This document shows positions 53,246 through 64,000 of a stretch of DNA of 64,000 nucleotides, piece after piece. Within the stretch, counting starts at the first letter, position 1, and every line of letters starts with the position of its first letter. The stretch comes from Oreocharis arfaki (taxonomy: Eukaryota > Chordata > Aves > Passeriformes > Paramythiidae): assembly GCA_013398015.1 (NCBI GenBank), contig VZRR01003431.1, positions 140,475-204,474 of the forward strand. Reading direction: 5' to 3'. Position numbers and translations under genes: made by a program. The notes below the pieces were generated by a model that saw only the letters and a list, made by a program, of their open reading frames with translations, was not told the origin of the DNA and did no database searches.

Positions 53246-53665
53246 TTACCATTAGCCTTATATAATCAGAAATCAGGTATGAAAAAACTCCAAAAGAGAG
53301 ATTTAGCAGCTGGGCTGAGTATGCATTTTAAGAAAATCTGGTTTCTGAAATCAAAAACTCAGATTTAATTATTTTGTTCACCAGATGCTCAGACTGGAAA
53401 AAAGAAGAATGAAACAGTTCTGTAGAATGTATTATGTACTCTATCACAGAAATAATATCTATCTGAAAAACTCTCCATGGTTAATTGCATTGTATAAATG
53501 TATACAAATATCAAAAAGTTTCACTCTAAAAAGATGTCCCAGTCCCGTTAATTTTTGACAGCCAATAACACTTCAGAGTAAAAGGGTAATCCTGAACATA
53601 TTACTGCATTTAAATATACAGAAAATATACACAAAATATTATTTTTATGCAGAAAAATACTCAAC

Positions 53666-54136
53666 ACTTTTTTTACACACTCAATGTAAATTTACCCAAA
53701 AATTCAGTGACTGGTATTAAATAGCATTCACAGAGATCTCAGATGGATACAAAATCTCAATGTTTATATTGCACCCCAGTTACTTTCCCATAACTAAATC
53801 AAAGTTTTTCTTTTAGTAATTTAGATAGAGCAGCCTAAGCAGCCTCAACCAAAAAAAAAAAAAAGATTGTTACAGTTATTACTGGATAATACTAACAAAC
53901 ATGCTGAAATACTGGTACAGTATTGACTTTTTTAAAAAAAATAGAGCACTACTTCCCAAATCCAGCACATTTATTCAAAGCAATGTGATATGAATGCCTC
54001 ATTTTACAAAGATTTATACATACCAGGTGATGCAGCAAAAATGCATGATTTTTCATAATGTCACTGTGAGATTCTGCATGAAAACATTGAATTATTACTA
54101 CTTACATATTTCTACATTCTTGCTGTTTGTAGATTA
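53666..54136. repeat. 471-bp direct repeat, copy 1
   Basis: This segment is repeated at 54138-54608 with a constant 472-bp offset. By eye the copies differ at only three positions (54087, 54132 and 54136), and a 14-A run has identical length in both. Two of the mismatches fall in the last five bases before the N. This looks like an overlap of two contig ends that was never merged. Confidence 0.95.
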
Positions 54137-54137
54137 N
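54137..54137. other. single-N gap between the two repeat copies
   Basis: A lone N joins copy 1 to copy 2 of the 471-bp repeat. A one-base gap exactly at the junction indicates an assembly join rather than biology. Confidence 0.95.
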
Positions 54138-54608
54138 ACTTTTTTTACACACTCAATGTAAATTTACCCAAAAATTCAGTGACTGGTATTAAATAGCATT
54201 CACAGAGATCTCAGATGGATACAAAATCTCAATGTTTATATTGCACCCCAGTTACTTTCCCATAACTAAATCAAAGTTTTTCTTTTAGTAATTTAGATAG
54301 AGCAGCCTAAGCAGCCTCAACCAAAAAAAAAAAAAAGATTGTTACAGTTATTACTGGATAATACTAACAAACATGCTGAAATACTGGTACAGTATTGACT
54401 TTTTTAAAAAAAATAGAGCACTACTTCCCAAATCCAGCACATTTATTCAAAGCAATGTGATATGAATGCCTCATTTTACAAAGATTTATACATACCAGGT
54501 GATGCAGCAAAAATGCATGATTTTTCATAATGTCACTGTGAGATTCTGCATGAAAACACTGAATTATTACTACTTACATATTTCTACATTCTTGCTGTTT
54601 GTAAATTT
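54138..54608. repeat. 471-bp direct repeat, copy 2
   Basis: Near-identical to 53666-54136 and followed by a 17-18-base A run. If the repeat is an artefact, this copy continues correctly into unique sequence to the right and copy 1 continues correctly to the left. Confidence 0.95.
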
Positions 54609-57238
54609 AAAAAAAAAAAAAAAAAGCATCATATGAGTAGAGACTAGGACAGAAGAATAGGCTCAGAAAACAGTGTCTTTACCCAGGGTGCGGATCACAT
54701 TGCAGTGATAGAAATTTAATGGTTCTTCAGAAAGCATAATGAACAGCCTTATCTCAGGAGACCTCTGTTCTCTACACACACTGAGAGGTGACAGCTCATC
54801 CTTACCAGAAACCAATACAAGGAGGAGAGCACTTGCCTGAGAGCGTTAAACCCCCTGCATGTTAGATGCCTGCTGTCATCACAGACAAGTATTACCATGC
54901 AGCCTACCAAGCTAGCTCAGATACTGCAGTTCAGACAAAGAGACCTTTCTATATTTCTCAGCACCACAAATGAAGAACATCTCTGTTTAATTTGAGCCTC
55001 TTTGCCTTAACTAGTCTGGCAGCCCACTGCCTAATTCCCCATACTGCTGCATCAACAAGCCAAGTCTGGTCTTGGCAGGCACTGGGGAGTTGCACAGGCA
55101 CTAAAGGCAGTCCCCTGGAGTGGAAGGGAACACACGGCTTTATCCTGCCAGCTTAGGAGCAGTATTGATCGGCTGCAAGACTATTTTGCACAGACATCCT
55201 CTGATAGAAAGTGGATCTCTAATATTGAACCCTTGAGTACAGAGGTAAGAGCGAAAGCTGTGAAACATTTGGGGGTACAGAAGCATTTGAATAAGCTTTC
55301 TCCAAAACAACAGCAGAAAGAAAACCAGTCTAACTCAGCAACTAAGCATTTACACACAATATTCCTAGATAATAGGAAGCAGAACACAGTCTTTTGCACA
55401 AGAATCATTGTGAAAATTCATGACCTGGTCATTCAGTGTAACTGAAGCAAGCAAAAAGCTGTGGAGTCCATAAGAGTTTGAGACAGGGATGGGTAAGTAA
55501 GATTTGTAAGCAATAAAACATATACCCAATTATACTGTAAACAAATATTAACAAAAAGCCATCCCTAACTCGCTCAGCTAGATACTTCTATGCATAATTT
55601 CTCAATAAGTTCAAATTGTAGTATAGTATTTACAGTCTAGAGGAACTTATTGCTCTAAGATCAGCAATGTTTTTTAGCACCCCACTGCAGTGCTGGACAC
55701 CCACATTAAACATCAATACCTTCAACTGGAACAATTACATCCTCCTTTAAATATATCTTAACTAATACATGAAGAAAACATCACTGACGAGCAATATCAG
55801 GCTCTCTTCTGGTGAGCCATAAAAGCAACTGTTATTCACAAATGTTTAAAAAAAAGGTCATGTTTAAAGCAATTTTAAAATTCTGGTTACTCTTGTAGGG
55901 TCTCTGCATTATGAACATACTTGTTTACCTTGAATATGCTACTAATTTGTAAGAGCAAAGGAACAATGTCATGCCTCCCCTCCCTTACCTCTTTTTTATT
56001 CTCACCCCTTAATAAAATGAGTTGAAACAAATAAACTTAGCTCATTTCCATGACTGCCTCACAAAAATCGAACTAGTAACAAAGATAGCTTATCTGGGCA
56101 GTTTACAACAGATGTTAGTAGTATAACACAGCCAAGAAGCAGAGACCCATATTATAATTTATGACCTGAAATTGTTTTCATTAAGTACTTATAGTGACAT
56201 TTCTCTGCATAATACTTTCAAAAATAAAACATAATCAAAACAATGCTGATGCTTTATAAGCAAACCACTTTCTGGTCCAGTTCCTATAATCAGGCTAAGA
56301 AGCATCTTAGCAGCCATTTGTGCTTACAGGAACACAATTTTCGATCTCCACATGAAATGATGAAAGAATTAATGACAGTGACCATGAGATTCACATTTCT
56401 TCACCTTGTTTTGTGAGCTCTCCTTCCTTTATATAAAAATTGTTGTTGTGCTAGATAAACCATTTAACACCATGTCCTTCATTAGCACGGAATGAAAAAC
56501 GAAATGGAGAGAAGATAGTCTCCATCCTGTTCACAGCATGCAACCGCCCATAGGAAAAAAAGCTATGATCACAATAGCAGGTATTAAATGTCAGTTTTTG
56601 CAGAGCCAGGAGGCAAGCTGGGAGCTGGAGGCAGGCCATCTAGGACAGGGCAGAAGTGCAGGCAGGATAACTTGCCATACTGCTGCCCACGGTGCATATG
56701 TTCTGTGGGTACAGGATCAGGCAGCATTGTCAATCTGGCACCTCAGAGGAGCCCTTAGTTCTCTTGCACAAGTATTTAGAAATGGTTTGCTGTTTTCATG
56801 ACAAAAAACTTCTCTCATATATTCCATTTGTATATCGTGCCCTTTGCCTGACAATTTTCAAGTGCTTAATATTAATTAGCTCTCAAAAGGCATATTTAAA
56901 GAATAGACAATCATTTCATCCACACTTCTATCCTCTGTGGCACAATGTGGTGACAACATCGTGACAGCTACTTAAAAAGCAAAATATAATAATGGAGAAC
57001 CTAAAGCTGATGAGGGTAAATGTTCTTAAGCTCCAATTTTCAAAGCCTATTCAAGGCCCCAGCTGAGCTCCTGTGGGCTTCTTTGAAGCTTCTAGCTCTC
57101 CTAATCAACCCAAGGATCTTTTTTCAAAGAGAAATGAAAATCTCAATATTATTAAACCCTATTAAGCACATACCTCTGCCCCATCCTGCCTTTTTTTTGT
57201 TATTCGTGTGTTTTTTGAAGTTTCTGTGCAGTACTTAC

Positions 57239-57282
57239 GGGCATTTTTTCTTCCTTATGAATATTTTGCACTCTCCTACTTT
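57239..57282 (-). other. candidate internal exon, 44 nt (unconfirmed)
   Basis: The minus-strand acceptor agatatccttctag and the donor CCC/gtaagtac, a near-ideal donor, flank 44 nt. Two frames are open. The one starting with two spare bases reads SRRVQNIHKEEKMP and ends in phase 0. It is too short to exclude chance and the product is unknown. Confidence 0.18.
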
Positions 57283-58763
57283 CTAGAAGGATATCTTATT
57301 ACCATATCTCAGACTTAAGAGTATGTTTTCTATTTGCCTTCATGTAAAATTCAAAATATAAAATTAGGATCATACACAAAACCAGGATGGAATAAGAATA
57401 GTGAAGGAAAAAATCATGAGACTATATTTCAAATGTCTGAAAAATGCATAGCTAGACAACACCTGGCATTATATAATTAATACTGCACAGCTGGTTTACA
57501 TTTAAAAGACTTAATGTATTAACAGTGATAATTAACTTAGAGTTATTTGCTATTGAGATATTTTTCTTGTTCATCTGCGTTATTTATGATACATTAAGTC
57601 CACTTTTTTGAATGTCAAACACTGCAGGCTAGCACAAGCCCTAGGAAGTGCACTGGAGGAGCAAGAAAAAAGTACTTCAGTTCTGTCAGAACAGCAAAAT
57701 ACTATTTTAAAATATCTAATATAGATATTGAGATGGCATAGATAAATTATCTATAATGAAAGAAGTAGCTGATGCTAATAACCAAGCTAAATTGGTAAAA
57801 TAACCAATTAAAATGTCATCTTTAATTAAAATGCCAATTAAAGCAAAGGGTTATTAAGAAACATGCCAGTCACTAAAACTGATGAATCCTAATTCATTTA
57901 CAGGATGTCTTTTCTTTAGCATCCCCCAACAGTAAGAGCCCTTACCCAAAATAAAACCAAGCTCTCATTGCCTTTTTTTTTAGCACACATTGCATTCAAA
58001 CTGTGCCAAAAGGCAAAAATTAATAGTGCTACAACACAAAAAAAAATTAAATTAACCGGCTTTTAAGACAAAGAGATATCAAAAAAAAAAAAAAAAAAAA
58101 GGGCAAATATGCTAGCCTGAGGGTAGCTTGGTATGGCAGCTGATATGAAATGCAAATCCTTCTTGCCAGCCCCCCCACCTTCGGAAGGAAGTCTTCTTCA
58201 GACTTCAAAGTTTGTGTAATGAGGATCCAATAAAACATTGTAATCTGCTAATGCCTATCACCGCTGATTCACAGGACGTCCTTTCCCTTCAATTAGCCCA
58301 CATCACACAGATCACCACGGTTTACTAGACAGTGCACGAGGATGGGGATTACACTACAATTGACATAATAACACACGCAGTAGAAACAGAACAATAATAC
58401 CTCCAACAACCCCAGTAATTGGAGCCAAGATACTGTACTGACAGATCTATTTGTACTAGGTCAGTGGGAGAACTTCCAGGTTTCAAGCTTACAAGGGGCA
58501 GTTTTCTGGCCTGACCAAAAATTCATGATTCTGTGTTTTCTTCCCTGTTCAGTTCAGCGGGTTTTGGATCAAGACAGCATCATTATTTTGGTATCTCAGT
58601 ATTGCTGCATTCAATCACATCAAGAAACAATAATCTAGAATTGTTTCCAAATCTAGAAAGCAGCAGCTAAATGAACAAATCTGCACACATACATAATTAT
58701 TTTGCTTCAATGTGCCCACTTCTTTGGTTTCATCTCAGCCTAGCCTTCCCCTGCTTTGCCACT

Positions 58764-58790
58764 TGTTGCGGTGCACCAAGCACCGCAACA
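58764..58790. repeat. 11-bp GC-rich hairpin, 5-nt loop
   Basis: TGTTGCGGTGC (58764-58774) and GCACCGCAACA (58780-58790) are exact reverse complements around ACCAA. The stem contains two CpG sites, notable in CpG-poor surroundings. No RNA family is recognised. Confidence 0.9.
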
Positions 58791-59662
58791 GCCACCAACA
58801 CTCCCTCACACTGCTTCATTTAAAGATCTCTTCAGAAAATGCAATTTATTTCATGAATATGTGAGCCAGCTAATCTGTTCCCAGCCTAATCAACCTTAGT
58901 TTCTACGGTTTTGCCTTCCAGGGTCAACCTTACCTGTTTCTACTGTTCTATACTACAATACTAAAATGAAGGATAAGATGACTCAAACCATCTCTACCGT
59001 TTTCTCATGAACCATGGAAATAAAACAAATGAAACAACACACTCAGTGCCTATTCATCACTTTTGTTTACAGCTTCTTTCCATTCTATAAATTTCTTTCA
59101 TTACCATGCTGTATTTCTAATACACAATATTAGAAAATTCATAAATCTCACACTCCTGAGGTGTTACGGTTTTTGTTGTTGTTGTTTTTGTAATTTTTTT
59201 AACTAAAAATATTTTAGAATGCCCATATTTTATTGCACTTCTGCTTAAGGAGAACACAACTTCATTCCGGTCTGTTAGGAACTATTTAGAGAGACATTAC
59301 CACCCTCCTCATCAAAATCTCCAGAGTCATCACTGACAGTGCTGTAACACACTTATTATGCCTTTTTCCATATTGCCTGTTGACATTCAATCTGCCCTTT
59401 GATGATGAAATACACAAACTGTAGAGGCAGAACTACGAGGTTCATTTCCCACTTAGTTCTACCTCGTGAAATTCAGCCACAGAGACAAAATCTGTGTGAT
59501 GCACTCCTGCACTCTAACCAGGCCATCAAATATCAGACTGCTTTTATGATGTAATATTTGCAGGAAAACGAGTAAGTAAAAGGAGATCAAAATGCTGTCT
59601 GAAACTTAGTACTTAAACCTTAAAAAACTGCTTTCCTGAAAGGTTCATAAATTGGCAACTGA

Positions 59663-60017
59663 TCACAGAATCAGCTAGGTTGGAAAAGACCTTTGAGATC
59701 ATTGAGTCCAACCTATGACCTTAAACCACCTTGTCAACCAGACCATGGCGCTAAGTGCCACATCCAGTCTTTCCTTAAACACCTCCAGAGACAGACTCCA
59801 TCACCTCCCTGGGCAAACCATTCTAATGCCCAACCACTCTTTCAGGGAAAATCTTCTTCCTAATGCCCAACCTAGACTTCCACTGGTGCAGCTTAAGTCT
59901 GTGTCCTCTTGTCCTGTTGCTGGTTGCCTGGGAGAAGAGACCAGCCCTCACCTGGCTACAGCCTCCTTTCCGGTGGTTGTAGACAGTGATAGGGTCTCGC
60001 CCGAGCCTCTTCTTCTC
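59663..60017 (-). mobile_element. CR1 LINE, 3' fragment
   Basis: Opens on the plus strand with GATCACAGAATCAGCTAGGTTGGAAAAGACC, then GATCATTGAGTCCAACCTATGACC. It continues with ACCACCTTGTCAACCAGACCATGGC, CTTAAACACCTCCAGAGAC, CACCTCCCTGGGCAAACCATTC, TGGTTGCCTGGGAGAAGAGACC and CCCGAGCCTCTTCTTCTC. It is the closest match to the CR1 consensus in the window, so probably the youngest copy, truncated at its 5' side near 60017. The 153-codon plus-strand ORF at 59715-60176 is mostly antisense CR1 and not a gene. Confidence 0.95.
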
Positions 60018-61069
60018 AACTCAATTGTTTTATCTCTACCATTGGCTTGCTGTAGCAGGTGTTTTCTAACCACCCTAACAGCTGGCTTAACTTGTTTCTA
60101 TATTCACCTAGTAGCACCATTGTACTTAGCAACCTGTGATACATGGGGTTCTACTGAAAGTGCAAAAATTGGCTGAAAATATCCCAACCATGCTAACCAG
60201 CCCACAACACTGAAAATGGCTCTTTCAACAATATGTCACTTCAAAACAGATGCTCAGAATTTTTGCATCTTTAAATCGGAGGCTAAGTTTTCCATCCCAG
60301 CCCAGCATAAGCAGAGGAAAACGGGTAAAATTCATGTTTTCACTCAGTGCATTGGCCACGACAGATCCTTAATGAAAATTAAAGCTGTCCCTAAACTGTT
60401 TTAATTTACACTCAACTCTATGCAATCCAAAGAAGCCTGCTTATTGTCTGAGCAATGGGAAAGCAGAGGCATAGGCCAACCAGAAATTTTGTTCTGTGAA
60501 AATTTCTTTGCAAATCAAGATATGACGGGAGATGAGAGAGAGCTACAAAGACATCCTAAGGGAACTCCCATCTCTGGGAAACTGAGCACACTTGCAACTA
60601 ACTATGCTGTGCTACATAATGCTCTACATCTATAATATTTATTGCCAGGTAGAAGTCTCTTGGTATTATGATTTTTTAGGTGATAAATTATAATGACTTA
60701 GTGATGAGTAAACCGAATACTGGTGACTGCAATATTCAAGCAATTTTTAATTACTAAAATAGGAAGAATGAAACCCAAAAGCCACTAATCTCTGACTTCA
60801 TAAATAAGGTAGTGTAAGTGTAAATATACTTCCATCGGATTATCTGGGCATATTCTGTAATGAAAACAGACAAGACAAGCTGTTCAAGATCAGAAAGTTT
60901 TCAGTATCTAATAGCATGTTGAAGGGAGTGCATCAAAGGCAGACCATAATGGCTAAATAATACTTCAGAACATCAGAAACGTCACAAGAAAAGAAAGCAA
61001 ACAAGCCATACCAGCAGAAATAGAAGATCAAGAACAGAAACATCTAGAAACACAGCATTAAAAAAAAAA

Positions 61070-61092
61070 AAGAAAGAAAGAAAGAAAGAAAA
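61070..61092. repeat. (GAAA)n microsatellite after poly-A
   Basis: About five GAAA units follow a run of twelve A. This kind of tract often grows from the tail of a retrotransposed copy, but no element is recognisable upstream. Confidence 0.85.
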
Positions 61093-61180
61093 ACACACCA
61101 AACCCCAAAAGTTCAAGGTCATTACTACTGGACATCCCTTCTTTTACTGCTTTTAGAAGTATCTCTTTATGATACCTGCC

Positions 61181-61213
61181 TAGTTGATTTATTTATTTTG
61201 AATAAATCAACTA
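61181..61213. repeat. 13-bp inverted repeat, 7-nt loop
   Basis: TAGTTGATTTATT and AATAAATCAACTA are exact reverse complements around TATTTTG. Confidence 0.9.
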
Positions 61214-63250
61214 AGTCATCATTTGCTGAGTTATTATACAGTTCTTCCTAGCAGAAAACCTCTAGTCTGAGTTATAATTGAAGCAGGAGTTACCAGAATT
61301 AGGTTTAAAAAACTTAATTAATAAAGCTACGACCAGTATGCTTGCTTTAAGTATAGATTCTATAGATCATCTTGAAAAAGACTATGTTAATTAATAACAT
61401 CCTCTCTCTGGATTATTATCTTTTCAGATCTAACGAAAGCAAAGAGAACTGGCAGAAAAGTTGGCATCTTAAATTGGCCAACAGAAACACAAAACACTTA
61501 GAGGAAGATGAGATAATGCAGCTTCTGCTTCTGACAGTGAAGTAGTGCCTGCACCAAAATATATGAAATGGAGAGAATTAAAGATACTGTAAAACTGTAA
61601 TTTTTCGATTAGTATCTTCTATAACAAATTTAGGGACACATGAAGTCATTGAATGTATATATGAAATATAATTTTCTTCACTCTGAAATACTGCTTCTTC
61701 AGAAAAGCTGAGAAATACACTATTAGGATGATCTGACAGTCTTGTTTATTGCTGTATGGGAAACTATTCAACTCTGACTTCATGAGTTGCAGTCCATCCC
61801 TGCGAAACAGGTTTTCCCCGTCCTGTCCTCTGTTCCATATATCTGCATCATTTCATCACCAGGGCCTGTTCATCTGTACAGAATAGATTCCTTTTCCAGC
61901 AAAAAGACTAGAGACTTGATCTTTTAAGTCTCTAATGCCATCCAACTCTCTTGTAAGCCATTTTATTTTCATCATGCAGCTATGCTTGCTGAACATCCCT
62001 AAACATGTGTTTTCAAAGGCCTAACATATGTAAAGACTCCTCACTCTATTTGCCTTTGTCAGTGCACACAGCTGAGGACAGGATACCTTTCAAGAAAAGC
62101 TCAGAAGAAAAATACCAAAATCTTCACCCGTCAGTTTTTAGTTTGAGTTCCTGCTTGAAAGGCTTCATACCAGTCTTTTACCAGGTCATACTGTGCATTA
62201 TCTCAGCACAGGACTGATCATTTTAAAGCACAAAAATTTTTTTTCACATCACTACACTGCTATTGCCACTACTTAATGACATGGGATTTGTACACCACCC
62301 AAGAACACAGTGCTACTGCCACAGTAGTCTGGAGTTAGTGATGTCCTGTCTATCAGCCTCCTCATGCTTCAAGAAATAGAAAAACAGCACACATCTGGTA
62401 GAGCTGTTTATGATCCTCACTTGTGTCTGAAAACAGAGGACTAGAGCCCATCTCAGCAGAATTATTCCAGAAAAAAGTACCCATAGAAAACAGATGAAAG
62501 TTTCATCCAGTATCTCATATATTTTCCCATCACAGTGATATTTTTCCTTGATACAGCCAAAAACCTTCTTCAGGAAAATTTGTAAAATTACTTGGTTTTC
62601 AGTTGGTGATAAGCCCTATCAGAAACTCCTTCAAAGCTCAGCCTAAGCTCAAGAGCATACACATTTATCCTGTACTTCCCAGATTCTGAGTGAGGTGAGC
62701 CGTTCACACTGATGTGTCTTTCCATACCCTCCTACAGCTTCTGTCCTTCAGATGCCCGTGTGCCAACCTGGACTATGGCATATTTACACCCTTCCTCCTT
62801 GGAGACTCCTAATTACTCTTCCCAAAGCATTTAGTATCAGACACTACAACAAATGGTGTTTTCTCAAAGAGCCTGCTGAAGATAAATATCCCGGAGACTC
62901 CAACATCTAGATCAATTTGACAAAACCATTCTTGAAAACTTAATTTGATTGTAAATGCTAAGGTCACAAGAAGAAGGAAAAACAGCCATTTAGCGTGAAG
63001 TGACTGAAATAATCACACAGCTGAAAAATTAACCAGCACAATGCACAAGAGAGAGCCTGAAGGACTGGTATTGTTTAGTCCTGACACATGACTTATAGCC
63101 TTAAGTGCACTTATGTGCAAAGCTGAATAAAGCTGGTTTAACATTTTTATTCATGCAATGGAAAAAAAACCCCAAAACAAACAGAAAAAACAGAAAATCA
63201 AATCCTGCCACATGACCACAGGCAGCAAAGGCAGCAGTTCAACAGTTTAC

Positions 63251-63447
63251 CTGACACAGCTCTGCATGTCCAAGACCATCTCCACTTCATTCTCTCCTCG
63301 AGGGCATCTAAGGACTTCTCTCTGCTGCCAGCACCAGTCCCATGACTGCACTGATGAACCATGAAGTCTCTTCTCATGATGTGCAAGACCTCTATTGCTT
63401 GGCCACTAGCTGCTCTGAGTATGGAGTAAATCTGCTCTTTTGGTAGA
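63251..63447 (-). other. candidate internal exon, 197 nt (unconfirmed)
   Basis: On the minus strand an acceptor with upstream pyrimidines (ccctcctcattccagcctggggttgcctag) and a donor TCAG/gtaaactg bound 197 nt. They are open in a frame with one spare base at each end (65 codons). The peptide includes EQIYSILRAASGQAIEVLHI and ends WSWTCRAVS. A second frame is also open over the 3' third, which weakens the coding case. The block is more GC-rich than its surroundings. It could be an exon of a protein gene or of a long non-coding RNA. No family is recognised. Confidence 0.25.
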
Positions 63448-64000
63448 CTAGGCAACCCCAGGCTGGAATGAGGAGGGTTTGTCCATTTGGGATCTTAATT
63501 ATAGTAAACACAAAATTCAGCTTCCAAAATGTAGCTCATCCCTAACAAAAGGCCACCCTTTTGTTTGCAGGTTATAAGTTCATCACTACATTCCCCTGTG
63601 TCACAACTTCGACCATTAGCAGCATTTCTTTTCCATCGTTTTTGCAGTATCATTCTCTTGGGAAATTAATTAAAAGCCTACATGGAGACTTGCATTTCAA
63701 TCTGGACAGTTTCCCTCCCTCCTCCTCCCCCATCTCCACTGCGGACATGTGATAAAATGAAAGAAAATTATTTTTGAGAAAAGTCAGATGTGATGCAGAA
63801 TCCCTAATGTTTATACATTTTAAAATATCATCATAGAACAATTCATTCTTCACTGGTTCCAGTGATTGAAAGTATAAGGAACACACCACCAGTATCAGAA
63901 GCTTATAAAATAAAAATAACAAAGAAAACGAAGAAAAAGACAGCTCTGTATTGTCGCAAACATTCAGAAAATTGCTGGTAACAATGAAGTCATGTTGCCA
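63448..64000. other. unique sequence to window end
   Basis: No gene or repeat recognised. ORFs of 63 and 90 codons on opposite strands overlap each other and show no motif. Confidence 0.5.

Larger units (their letters stand above)
54609..59662. other. unique AT-rich non-coding stretch
   Basis: No gene or clear repeat is recognised. It holds a 20-base A-run (58081-58100), a GC-rich hairpin (58764-58790), a splice-flanked open block at 57239-57282 (minus) and a splice-flanked block near 58.93-58.98 kb that has stops in all frames. Confidence 0.5.
60018..63250. other. unique AT-rich non-coding stretch
   Basis: No gene is recognised. It contains (GAAA)n at 61070-61092 after a 12-A run, and a 13-bp inverted repeat at 61181-61213. 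Confidence 0.5.

Noticed and set aside
58940..58966. 27-nt minus-strand block with excellent acceptor and donor near the 58.95-kb position
   Set aside because: All three frames contain stops. It could only be an untranslated exon, for which there is no evidence.
59715..60176. 153-codon plus-strand ORF
   Set aside because: Most of it is the antisense strand of a CR1 fragment, so it is a repeat shadow.
1..64000. tRNA, rRNA, snRNA, known miRNA, CRISPR array or bacterial/viral operon
   Set aside because: None of the familiar sequences or repeat-spacer patterns was seen on either strand. The repeat content is that of a bird nuclear genome.

Overview
This window is nuclear DNA from a bird, most likely a passerine. 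It is AT-rich, has no long open reading frame, and carries old copies of the avian LINE CR1, recognised by the 3' end signature that reads as ATCACAGAAT...GGTTGGAA...GACC...GTCCAACC on the opposite strand. It also holds a ~1.08 kb retroviral LTR and two fragments of a second LTR type that I recognise from songbird genomes. The longest ORFs are about 150 codons. The second longest (59715-60176) is largely antisense CR1, and the others show no family motif, so no bacterial, viral or complete intronless gene is present.

Layout: 1-11.5 kb is unique AT-rich sequence with one CR1 3' end (543-640), an RFX-type X-box (1328-1341), a long perfect hairpin (5993-6031) and a G-quadruplex motif (6996-7031). 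A single N sits in a C-run at 11477. An ~830-bp CR1 fragment lies at 11985-12815. From 12.8 to 28.7 kb the sequence is unique, with one exon-like block at 21929-21977 (minus). A CR1 fragment lies at 28712-29046 and a solo LTR with a probable 5-bp target duplication at 31230-32310. From 32.3 to 50 kb it is again unique, with the best exon-like block of the window at 42691-42813 (minus; 41 codons, phase 0 at both ends). An ancient CR1 piece lies near 50.04-50.16 kb and minus-strand LTR pieces at 51.57-51.99 and 52.61-52.77 kb. A 471-bp direct repeat separated by a single N (53666-54608) is almost certainly an assembly artefact. Further exon-like blocks occur at 54.0, 57.2 and 63.3 kb (minus). 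The last clear CR1 lies at 59663-60017.

The picture fits a gene desert or the intron-rich interior of a large gene. If the weak exon-like blocks are real they all lie on the minus strand, which would suggest one or more minus-strand genes with large introns, but their phases do not join directly and I do not recognise the peptides. No new biological system is evident. The observations most worth checking are the unmerged duplication, the 42.7-kb exon candidate, the LTRs and the strong inverted repeats.
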